Shown piece by piece: positions 17,866 to 25,144 of a stretch of DNA of 64,000 bases (position 1 is the first letter of the stretch; each line of letters begins with the position of its first letter). The DNA comes from Herbaspirillum sp. AP02 (lineage in GTDB: Bacteria > Pseudomonadota > Gammaproteobacteria > Burkholderiales > Burkholderiaceae_D). The DNA lies in assembly GCF_015767275.1 (NCBI RefSeq), contig NZ_JADWMY010000009.1:124001-188000 (forward strand), written 5' to 3'. A program made the translations under genes and the position numbers. The notes under the pieces are model-generated. The model saw only the letters and a program-made list of their open reading frames with translations, searched no databases and was not told where the DNA came from.

Positions 17866-17915
17866 CGTTGGCATCCGGCCGTCCACACGTCAGCGGCGGT
17901 GCGCCAGGGGCTGCC

Positions 17916-17969
17916 GTGCAGGGCCGGGGTTTTGCGGTGGTGGCCACGGTCAGCGTGTTCAAGCTGCGC
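17916..17969 (+). pseudogene. Remnant of a methyl-accepting chemotaxis protein gene
   Basis: In one frame this stretch reads [18 protein letters not shown]. Its first ten residues match the invariant chemoreceptor tip ([10 protein letters not shown]) seen in all three intact receptors of this window, and the rest resembles the last residues of related receptors (V-VFKL). About 130 residues that should separate the two parts are missing, and nothing upstream continues the receptor, so it looks like a scar left by deletion. Short, hence only moderate confidence. Confidence 0.45.
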
Positions 17970-17999
17970 CGCGCGCGCTGCCTGGCTGATCTTGCCAGA

Positions 18000-18416
18000 T
18001 CAGGTGGGGACGGACGGCCTGGCGTCCTGTTGTCGCTGTAGCAACTGATCATCAGCTGCCTGCCGTTGCGCGGGTGGCAGCGTCACTTTCCTTTGCAGTT
18101 GCGCCTTCACTTTTTCGCGCATCTCGCTGAAGACATCCATCTCCAGCAGCGCGGTGCGCTTGAGCAGCTTTTCCATCAGCTTGCGCTGCCTGGCCTGCAC
18201 CTGGGCTTGGGACGAGTCCGTCCCGGGCTGGCTGGCAAGGCTGTTCTGCAACTCCTCCGCCAGGCGCTGCCTGGCTTCCCCGGACAGGTTGACCACGGTC
18301 GAGGCGACACTCGGTGCCACCGTTGCCGGCGCCCCGGCGCTGGTCGCGGCCTGATCGCTGGCCGTCGGTAAGGCGAGCTGTTCGGTGTTCGTCGTTGTTG
18401 TCCTTGTGATCTGCAT
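18000..18416 (-). CDS. Hypothetical protein with predicted coiled coil
   Basis: 138 residues, not recognised. The first 45 residues are Ala/Thr-rich and probably disordered; from about 46 the sequence is helical and charged (SGEARQRLAEELQNSL, QARQRKLMEKLLKRTALLEMDVFSEMREKVKAQ in pieces), with a heptad-like pattern, ending in a Gln-rich tail. No signal peptide or membrane segment and no Cys. Transcribed divergently from the KaiC-like gene across a 194-base gap. The ribosome site is weak. Function unknown. Confidence 0.6.
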   Translation of the reverse strand: MQITRTTTTNTEQLALPTASDQAATSAGAPATVAPSVASTVVNLSGEARQRLAEELQNSLASQPGTDSSQAQVQARQRKLMEKLLKRTALLEMDVFSEMREKVKAQLQRKVTLPPAQRQAADDQLLQRQQDARPSVPT

Positions 18417-18610
18417 GGTCGCTTTGCCAGGAAATGGATTCCAGTATTATCGGCGGCCAATCGTCCCGCTGAAGCCGATGTCAGGAAGTTTACCTGCCCA
18501 AAGGTGCAACTTTTGGGCTGTATGACAACCTTAGTCATATCGTGGGCGAACGTATAATGCGTGAAAACTCATTAATTCTTCGCACAATAAAAATTCGAGC
18601 ATTCATCCAC
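18417..18610. promoter_or_regulatory. Divergent promoter region of the KaiC-like gene
   Basis: AT-rich compared with its neighbours. It contains a dyad GCCCAAA (18496-18502) / TTTGGGC (18512-18518) and a perfect -10-like TATAAT at 18553-18558 about 50 bases before the KaiC-like start; no good -35 is seen at the right distance, which would fit an activated promoter. Confidence 0.45.
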
Positions 18611-20086
18611 ATGAGCGATCACCAACAGCCCCATCCATCCGCCGCAGGCACGCCCCACCGTCCCAGTCGCATCCCTCTGCTCAGCACGGGCATTGCCGGC
18701 TTCGACGAGATTCTGGGTGGCGGGCTGCCAGCGGGCAGCCTGTACCTGATCCAGGGGCTGGCCGGCAGTGGCAAGACCACGCTGGCCTCCCAGGTGGGCT
18801 TTGCGCAGTCGCGCGGTGGCAACAAGGTGATGCTGCTCACGCTGATCGCCGAATCGCACGCCAAGATGCTCAATCATGTGAGCAATTTCGATTTCTTCGA
18901 TGAAAGCCTGGTTGGCGAGCAGATGCAGATGCTCAGCGGTTACGGTGCATTGGCCAGTGAAGGCTTGCGCGGCCTGTTGCGGCTGATCAGTGCCGAACTG
19001 AACCGTCATCGTCCGGCCATGCTGATCATCGATGGCTTCCGATCGGTGCGCGATTCCGGTCCGTCGGACCTGAACCTGTCGGAATTCATGCATTCGCTCA
19101 ATGCGCTGGTCTTTACGATGAATTGCACCACTATCCTGCTCTCGCCGGTGGAAGGCAACATGCCCGAGTCGGAAAATACCCTGGTGGACGGCGTCATCGA
19201 ATTGAGCCAGCACGAGTCCGGCATGCAGCTGGTGCGCGAGATCAAGGTGTTCAAGCTGCGTGGTGCCAATCACCTGCTGGGCAAGCACGTCTTCGAGATC
19301 AATCAGAGCGGGGTCGAGATCTTCCCCCGCTTCGAGGCCACGGCCACCCGCGCCGGCAAGGTGCCGGGCACCTCGGACCGTTATGTCAGCGTCGGCATCC
19401 CGTCCTGGGACAAATGCATCGGCGGCGGCGTGGTCAGCGGTTCGCTGACCTGCCTGCTGGGCAGCCCAGGCGTGGGCAAGACTCTGATGGGCCTGCATTT
19501 CATCGAACAGGGTTTGAAGGATGACCAGCAGTGCCTGATCCTGGGTTTCTACGAATCGCCCGAGCGCCTGCTGGCCAAAGCCCGCAAGGCAGGCATGCCG
19601 ATGGACGCGCACATCGACAGCGGCGCCTTGCAGATGATGTGGCAGCTGCCGCTGGAAATGCTGTGCGACGACCTGGCCAAGCGCATGCTGGACAACATTT
19701 CCAGCCGCGGCGTGACGCGCCTGCTGATCGATGGCGTCGATGGCCTGCGCAGCATCGTGGTGCAGCAGCAGCGTGTGCGGCCTTTCCTGGTGGCGCTGAC
19801 CAATGAACTGCGGGCACGCGGCGTGACCACGTTCATCACCGAACAGTTGCCGTATTTCCGCGAATCGCGCCCACAGGTTGATCCCAGTTCTTCGCAACTG
19901 TACGAAAACATGATGTTGCTGGAGTATGTGGTCCAGCACGACGTCAGCCGCCGTCAGATTTCGGTGATGAAACTGCGCGAAAACGGTTACGACGGCGCCA
20001 GCCGCCTGATGAACATTTCGGATGCCGGCATCGAGATCGACGGCCTGGCTTCCCCCTCTCCCGCGCCGGTTGCGGATGGACGTTGA
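18611..20086 (+). CDS. KaiC-family ATPase with two RecA-like domains
   Basis: 491-residue tandem ATPase. Domain 1 (about 23-255) has Walker A GLAGSGKTT at 49-57 and a Walker B-like LIIDGF; domain 2 (about 262-480) has Walker A GSPGVGKT at 284-291 and LLIDGVDG. Both halves keep the KaiC layout (G-x-x-x-FDEILGGGLP, then WDKCIGGGV). Outside cyanobacteria such proteins are usually linked to signalling through histidine kinases and receivers, not to a KaiA/KaiB clock, and no kaiA or kaiB is seen here. The frame extends upstream to 18542, but the ATG at 18611 follows the TATAAT and begins the normal N-terminal tail. It overlaps the region of the receiver gene that follows. Confidence 0.88.
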   Translation: MSDHQQPHPSAAGTPHRPSRIPLLSTGIAGFDEILGGGLPAGSLYLIQGLAGSGKTTLASQVGFAQSRGGNKVMLLTLIAESHAKMLNHVSNFDFFDESLVGEQMQMLSGYGALASEGLRGLLRLISAELNRHRPAMLIIDGFRSVRDSGPSDLNLSEFMHSLNALVFTMNCTTILLSPVEGNMPESENTLVDGVIELSQHESGMQLVREIKVFKLRGANHLLGKHVFEINQSGVEIFPRFEATATRAGKVPGTSDRYVSVGIPSWDKCIGGGVVSGSLTCLLGSPGVGKTLMGLHFIEQGLKDDQQCLILGFYESPERLLAKARKAGMPMDAHIDSGALQMMWQLPLEMLCDDLAKRMLDNISSRGVTRLLIDGVDGLRSIVVQQQRVRPFLVALTNELRARGVTTFITEQLPYFRESRPQVDPSSSQLYENMMLLEYVVQHDVSRRQISVMKLRENGYDGASRLMNISDAGIEIDGLASPSPAPVADGR

Positions 20087-20088
20087 CC

Positions 20089-20484
20089 ATGTCCGGCGTG
20101 TCATCCGCATCGATGGCGGCATTGCCGCTGCTGCTCATCGTCGACGATGAGATCGATATCACCGATACCTATTCCATGCTCCTGGAGTTGCATGGTTTTC
20201 GGGTGGTAACGGCCATCCACGGCGCCGATGCGCTGGCCAAGGCGCAGCAGGAGTGGCCAGACCTGGTCATCTCGGACTGCATGATGCCGGTCATGAACGG
20301 CCTGGAACTGTGCGCCGCGCTGCGCGCCTTGCCGGGGGGACAGACCCTGCCGGTCATCCTGTGCAGCGGGGCGCCGGAGCGTCACGATCTGTCGCAATCC
20401 AGTCACAACCTGTTCCTGCGCAAGCCGGTCTTCTTCGACCGCCTGCTGGAAGAGATCCAGCGCCTGCTGCCTCTTCGTTCCTGA
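20089..20484 (+). CDS. Stand-alone receiver protein
   Basis: 131-residue single-domain response regulator. The acidic pair (VDDEID), phosphorylated Asp (LVISDCMMPVMNG), Ser/Thr switch position (LCSGAPE) and Lys (LRKPVFF) are all present, so it should be phosphorylated, with no output domain. Its ATG lies two bases after the KaiC-like stop; a TTG at 20083 overlapping that stop is an alternative start. Coupling to the ATPase gene suggests the two proteins work together. Confidence 0.87.
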   Translation: MSGVSSASMAALPLLLIVDDEIDITDTYSMLLELHGFRVVTAIHGADALAKAQQEWPDLVISDCMMPVMNGLELCAALRALPGGQTLPVILCSGAPERHDLSQSSHNLFLRKPVFFDRLLEEIQRLLPLRS

Positions 20485-20633
20485 TCCCCCACGCGCTACC
20501 CGTCGTACGGTCGAGCTTGACCGGGCGCGGGCTGGCAGCCCGTTTTATCCACCTGCCCACCCCCTTCGTACCGCATCCGGTCAGCGCCTTTGTCTGCCCG
20601 GTGCATAGCCAGGGAGCAATGTTGTCGAGAGTT

Positions 20634-20648
20634 TCAGGAATTTCCTGA
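20634..20648. promoter_or_regulatory. 15-bp palindrome upstream of a receiver gene
   Basis: TCAGGAA-T-TTCCTGA is a perfect odd palindrome about 90 bases before the start of the next receiver gene, in the 249-base gap after 20484. It could be an operator for a dimeric regulator. Nothing else is identifiable in this gap. Confidence 0.35.
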
Positions 20649-20733
20649 TATCCCGATTCTTCGCCAACCATCACCATCAGTCACAACAAGTCACCGTGAC
20701 ATCGCGTACGGGATGAATGACAGGAGGGATGTG

Positions 20734-21144
20734 GTGGCAACGAGCGACAAGGAAACGACCGTACTGGTCGTCGAAGATCACGCGGATTCGCGCGAGATGC
20801 TGTGCGAGCTGCTGCGGCAGGGGGGGCTGAAGGTCATGGCGGCGGCTGACGGGGTCGATGCCATCGCCATGCTGCAGTCCGATATACCGGCGCTGGTGCT
20901 GACCGATCTGCGCATGCCGCGCATGGATGGTATGGAGCTGGCGCGCTATATCAAATCGCATGAACGCTACGGGCATATTCCGGTGGTATTGATCAGCGCA
21001 CACCTGCCGGCGGCCAGTGCCCGCATACCCACCATCGCCGCATTTCTTCTCAAGCCTTGTTCGGTCGACCACCTCCTGGGCACGGTCACCGGGCTACTGC
21101 GCCAAAGCGCGCAAAGCCAGGCGCAGCGGAGTTTTCAGGGCTAA
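20734..21144 (+). CDS. Stand-alone receiver protein
   Basis: About 136 residues, single receiver domain: VVEDHADS for the acidic pair region, LVLTDLRMPRMDG with the phospho-Asp, LISAHLP for the switch residue, and LLKPCS for the Lys. I place the start at the GTG at 20734 because AGGAGG lies six bases before it; an ATG at 20713 would put that perfect ribosome site inside the coding region. No output domain. Between the KaiC-associated receiver and an OmpR-like regulator, all in the same direction. Confidence 0.82.
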   Translation: MATSDKETTVLVVEDHADSREMLCELLRQGGLKVMAAADGVDAIAMLQSDIPALVLTDLRMPRMDGMELARYIKSHERYGHIPVVLISAHLPAASARIPTIAAFLLKPCSVDHLLGTVTGLLRQSAQSQAQRSFQG

Positions 21145-21310
21145 GGAATCTGCGAGTTTTTATGATTTTATGCGCAGATATTTTCTGTATAACGTTGTGA
21201 TTATGGAAAGCATCTCCCTGCCTGCAGGTGGGCCCGGATGCACGTACGGAACAGTACGCGGGGGATGCTCCGGAAGTCATAAAAACAGTTTTCATCCGGA
21301 ACGCTAGAGT

Positions 21311-22021
21311 ATGAAAGTATTAATTGTTGAAAGCGATCTCGAGTGGCGCAATTCGCTGAGCGCGCATGTGGGGGAGTTGGGGTATGAGATTTCGGTCTGT
21401 TCCGCATTGGCACAGGCGCGGGATATCCTGAAGAGCCGCCAGCCCGACATCCTGTTATCCGACGTCGGTTTGCCCGATGGCAGCCTGATGCCCGAACTGG
21501 CTTCGCTGCGTCAGCATTTCCCGTCCATGGGCATCATCGTGCTGACCGCTGCGACCCGCAGCGAAGATCGGGTGCGCTGCATGAGCGACGGCGCCGACTA
21601 TTACCTGGCCAAGCCGGTCAAGCTCGACGAAGTCTCGGCCACCCTGACCGCTCTGGCGCGTCGCATGAAAACGGCACCGCACCAGAGTTCAGCGCAGTCG
21701 GAGCAATGGGCCTTCCATCGCCGGTCGGGACGCCTTTCCAGCAACGGGTCGGTGGCCCTGCAGTTCACCGACAAGGAGAGCACCGCCCTGGCGGCCTTGC
21801 TGCAAAGCCCGAATTATCCGGTGTCGCATGGCCAGTTGTTCGACCTGTTGCGGTCCGGCGGGGAAGAGTACGACGCCCACCGCATCGACGCACTGATCTA
21901 TCGGGTACGGCAGAAATTGCGCTCCCTGCCGGAGTCTCCCATGCAGATTCGCAACATCTACGGCGAAGGCTTCCTGATGCTGCGTCGCAGTTCGTCGGTC
22001 GATATCGTGCTGGAGTCCTGA
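21311..22021 (+). CDS. OmpR-family response regulator
   Basis: 236 residues: receiver (1-118) with IVESDLEW in place of the usual acidic pair, phospho-Asp in ILLSDVGLPDG, switch Thr in VLTAATR and Lys in LAKPVK; then a winged-helix output domain (about 135-230) ending RNIYGEGFLM. No histidine kinase gene is adjacent. It is preceded by a 166-base gap and closed by its own terminator, so it is probably a separate transcript from the KaiC cluster. Target genes unknown. Confidence 0.88.
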   Translation: MKVLIVESDLEWRNSLSAHVGELGYEISVCSALAQARDILKSRQPDILLSDVGLPDGSLMPELASLRQHFPSMGIIVLTAATRSEDRVRCMSDGADYYLAKPVKLDEVSATLTALARRMKTAPHQSSAQSEQWAFHRRSGRLSSNGSVALQFTDKESTALAALLQSPNYPVSHGQLFDLLRSGGEEYDAHRIDALIYRVRQKLRSLPESPMQIRNIYGEGFLMLRRSSSVDIVLES

Positions 22022-22104
22022 CCCGCTTATTGGCGGCCGGCTCGCAACCCTGCCCGTACCACCTGCTTTTGCGGGCGAACTGCCTGCCAGTCCGTTCATA
22101 TTTG

Positions 22105-22142
22105 AAGCTCGCATTGCGAATATATTGCAATGCGGGCTTTTT
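22105..22142 (+). terminator. Rho-independent terminator after the OmpR-type regulator
   Basis: AAGCTCGCATTGC (22105-22117) pairs with GCAATGCGGGCTT (22127-22139), with one T-G wobble and a nine-base AT loop, followed by a T run. It sits in the 420-base gap before the next gene; the rest of that gap holds no feature I can name. Confidence 0.88.
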
Positions 22143-22441
22143 GCCTTCTGCAGCACTCCCAACGTGCTACCGCCGCCAATGCTGCGCACCTTTCCAGTCA
22201 CGGCACGAAATGCTGCGCCGCGAAAGTTTTGCCGCTTTCGGGTATCATTAAGCCAGTTTCGACGCTAAATCGTATATCTCTGCTCTACGTTTTCCGCTGA
22301 ATCTGTCCTGCGCAGACATGCCGTCTGCGGCCACCCGACCGAAAAGATGAAGCAGGCCATCCGGCCCGCTGTGCCGTTTCCATGCGCCTTGCGCAGCGGC
22401 GCAGTCAGGCCGGATGTCTGCTTTGCCGTTAGTGAACCATC

Positions 22442-23752
22442 ATGACCACTTCCGCTGAATTTACCGGGGCCTTGAACGAGTCCCAGCATCGCCCCCTCAC
22501 TTCCTCCGACTATCGCACGCTGGGCCTGTCGGCCCTGGGCGGTACGCTGGAGTTCTACGACTTCGTGATCTACGTGTTCTTTGCCGCCGTCGTCGGCAAG
22601 CTGTTCTTCCCGGCCGACATGCCGGAATGGCTGCGCATGCTGCAGACCTTCGGCATCTTCGCGGCGGGCTACCTGGCGCGTCCGGTGGGCGGCATCATCA
22701 TCGCGCACTATGGCGATGTGATCGGCCGCAAGCGCATGTTCACGCTGTCGATCTTCCTGATGGCGGTGCCCACGCTGGTGATCGGCCTCTTGCCGACCTA
22801 TGCCAGTATCGGCGTGGCCGCACCCATCCTGCTGCTGTTGATGCGCACCCTGCAAGGTGCGGCCATCGGCGGCGAGATGCCCGGCGCCTGGGTGTTCGTG
22901 GCCGAGCACGTGCCGGCCAACCGCTACAGCTTCGGCGTCGGCTCGCTGACTGCCGGCATCACCGGCGGCATCCTGCTGGGTTCGCTGATGGGCATCTTCA
23001 TCAACAGCGCCTATGCCCCGGCCGAGGTGGCTGCCTACGCCTGGCGCATCCCCTTCATCCTGGGCGGCATTTTCGGCCTGGTATCGGTGTACCTGCGTCG
23101 CTACTTGGAAGAGACACCGGTGTTCCGCGAACTGGCGGCGCGCCGCAAGCAATCCAACGAACTGCCGCTCAAGACCGTGCTGCGCGAGCACCGTGCCGCC
23201 AGCGTACTGACTGCCGGCATGACCTGGTGCCTCTCGGGCGCCGTGGTGGTGGTGATCCTGATGACCCCGTCCTATCTGCAGACCGTGCATCACCTGCCGG
23301 CCAAGCTGGTGATGCAGGCCAACTGCGCCGGCACCCTGATGCTGACCATCGGCTGCCTGACCATCGGCTGGCTGTGCGACCGCATCGGCACCCGCGCCAG
23401 CATGATCATCGGCTGGGGCGGGCTGGGTTTGTCCACCTGGTGGTTCTACGGCCAGTTGCCGGGCTCGCCGGAATCGCTGGTGTGGGGCTACGCGCTGGTG
23501 GGCCTGTTCGTGGGCAGCATCTCGCTGACCCCGATCGTCTCGACCCGCGCCTTTCCGCCGGCGGTGCGCTTCACCGGCCTGTCCTTCGCCTACAACATGG
23601 CCTATGCCATCTTCGGCGGCCTGACCCCGGTGCTGATCTCGCTGTGGATCAAGGCAGACCCGCAGGGGCCGGCGCTGTACGTGATCGGCTTGTCGATCCT
23701 GGGCGTGCTGCTGGCCTTCGTGCCGATGAGCAGCAAGGGCTACCGCGCCTGA
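22442..23752 (+). CDS. MHS-family MFS transporter
   Basis: 436-residue twelve-helix carrier with the metabolite:H+ symporter features GTLEFYDFVIYVFFA, the loop motif AHYGDVIGRKRM and LEETPVF after helix 6. It resembles the permease at 16405-17802 but is a distant paralogue. Organic acids or betaines are common substrates; none can be assigned. Single gene with its own terminator. The ATG at 22442 lacks a strong ribosome site but opens a normal MHS N-terminus. Confidence 0.88.
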   Translation: MTTSAEFTGALNESQHRPLTSSDYRTLGLSALGGTLEFYDFVIYVFFAAVVGKLFFPADMPEWLRMLQTFGIFAAGYLARPVGGIIIAHYGDVIGRKRMFTLSIFLMAVPTLVIGLLPTYASIGVAAPILLLLMRTLQGAAIGGEMPGAWVFVAEHVPANRYSFGVGSLTAGITGGILLGSLMGIFINSAYAPAEVAAYAWRIPFILGGIFGLVSVYLRRYLEETPVFRELAARRKQSNELPLKTVLREHRAASVLTAGMTWCLSGAVVVVILMTPSYLQTVHHLPAKLVMQANCAGTLMLTIGCLTIGWLCDRIGTRASMIIGWGGLGLSTWWFYGQLPGSPESLVWGYALVGLFVGSISLTPIVSTRAFPPAVRFTGLSFAYNMAYAIFGGLTPVLISLWIKADPQGPALYVIGLSILGVLLAFVPMSSKGYRA

Positions 23753-23778
23753 TCCGCATTCCCGCTTCCCCACGCCAC

Positions 23779-23818
23779 CAGGCCCGGTGACCGCAAGGCA
23801 CCGGGCCTGATCGTTTTT
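23779..23818 (+). terminator. Rho-independent terminator after the MHS transporter
   Basis: CAGGCCCGGTG (23779-23789) pairs perfectly with CACCGGGCCTG (23799-23809) around a nine-base loop, with five T residues shortly after. Confidence 0.9.
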
Positions 23819-23872
23819 GCGGACGGCTCGCGTACAATGCCGGCACCTCTGGCCGTCCCCGATCCGTCGACC

Positions 23873-25144
23873 ATGCCTCCTATGCTCCGCTGCGCCGGCT
23901 GGCGCCTGCTCACCTGCCTGTTCACCTGGCTCGTGCTGGCCATGCTGCTGGTGTCCTGTTCACGCCGTCCGGCGTCCGAGGCCGGGTTGGCGCAGGATGT
24001 CTATGTCTGGCAGCGCCAGTGGACACCCTCGCTGCGCAATGCCCTGTCGCTCTCCAATCCACATGTGGCGCGCTGGCATGTGCTGGCCGCCGAGCTGGGC
24101 GCCTCCGGCGGCTGGATCGACATCCAGCCCGATGCTGCCGTGCTGGCCGCTACTGGCCGGCCGCTGCTGATGACCGTGCGCATCAATGGCCAACTGGCAC
24201 GTTTCGATGGCGCCGCCATCCAGGCCCACCTGCTGGAATTGATCGCGGCCTGGCGCCAGCGTGGATTGCAGCCGGCCGCGCTGGAAATCGACTACGACTG
24301 CGCCACGGCACGCCTGCCCGAATACACCGCCTTCCTGCGCAGTTTCAAGACGCGCATCGCCCCGCTGGACCTGACCGTGACCGCTTTGCCGACCTGGCTG
24401 GCCAGCCCGCGCCTGGCCGATCTGCTGGCCGTGGCCGACGCATCCACCCTGCAGGTGCACGCGGTGCTGGACCCGCGCCTGGGCCTGTTCGATGGCGAGC
24501 GCGCCCAGGACTGGATGCAGCAATATGCCCAGCGCACCCGTCGCCCCTGGCACGTGGCCTTGCCGGCCTACGGATCACGGGTGGTCTGGAACGGGCAGGG
24601 CAGGATCGCTGCTGTCGAGAGCGAGACGGCGCTGCTGGCGGGTGGCCTGGCGCAGGAGCTGCTGGCCGAGCCACGCACCATGGCGCGCTTCGTGACACAG
24701 CTGGAAACAGCGCCACCGGCAGGCCTGGCCGGCATCGTCTGGTTCCGCCTGCCGACCGGGGACGATCGTCGCGCCTGGAGTCTGTCGACCTGGATCGCCG
24801 TCCTGCAGCGCCAGCCGCTCAAGGAGGGCCTGGTCGTGCAGCTGGTGGCCGGTCAGCCGGGCCAGCCCGCACGCGACATCCGCCTGGACAATGCCGGCAA
24901 TGCCGACGCGCCCTTGCCGCTGCGCATACGGGTGCGACAGGGACATTCCTCACCGGCCGGACCGGTCGGGAACACTTGCACCGCCGACGGCATCAATGGC
25001 TACACGCTGGAAAACGATGCACAGGGACGTTACCTGCGCCTGAGCCAGGCTGGCCTGCTGCGTGCCGGTGCCAGCCGCACCATCGGCTGGTTGCGCTGCG
25101 ACGACACGGCCACCCCGGACATCACACTGGAAATGGGATCCTGA
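23873..25144 (+). CDS. DUF3142 lipoprotein
   Basis: About 423 residues. A hydrophobic signal (LLTCLFTWLVLAMLLVSC) ends in a lipobox LVSC, so the mature protein should be anchored by a lipidated Cys. The body matches DUF3142: DVYVWQRQW at the mature N-terminus and LEIDYDCATARLPEY, which resembles an active-site loop of a glycoside-hydrolase-like barrel (general family knowledge; no activity is established). An ATG at 23837 overlaps a TACAAT promoter-like word, so I prefer 23873 (or 23882). The stop shares a base with the start of the next gene, which implies that the products act together. Confidence 0.75.
   Translation: MPPMLRCAGWRLLTCLFTWLVLAMLLVSCSRRPASEAGLAQDVYVWQRQWTPSLRNALSLSNPHVARWHVLAAELGASGGWIDIQPDAAVLAATGRPLLMTVRINGQLARFDGAAIQAHLLELIAAWRQRGLQPAALEIDYDCATARLPEYTAFLRSFKTRIAPLDLTVTALPTWLASPRLADLLAVADASTLQVHAVLDPRLGLFDGERAQDWMQQYAQRTRRPWHVALPAYGSRVVWNGQGRIAAVESETALLAGGLAQELLAEPRTMARFVTQLETAPPAGLAGIVWFRLPTGDDRRAWSLSTWIAVLQRQPLKEGLVVQLVAGQPGQPARDIRLDNAGNADAPLPLRIRVRQGHSSPAGPVGNTCTADGINGYTLENDAQGRYLRLSQAGLLRAGASRTIGWLRCDDTATPDITLEMGS

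Noticed and set aside
16414-17886. 490-codon minus-strand frame opposite the MHS permease
   Set aside because: Arg/His/Gln-rich translation with no hydrophobic helices or motifs; the plus strand encodes a clear twelve-helix carrier.
18572-20122. 516-codon minus-strand frame opposite the KaiC-like gene
   Set aside because: No recognisable domain; the plus strand has two intact Walker motifs.
22265-23773. 502-codon minus-strand frame opposite the second MHS transporter
   Set aside because: Gly/Arg/His-rich shadow of codon bias; no motif.
24019-25143. Upstream extension of the large lipoprotein by 375 codons in the DUF3142 region
   Set aside because: It overlaps DUF3142 in another frame, and the signal peptide with lipobox begins at 25144.
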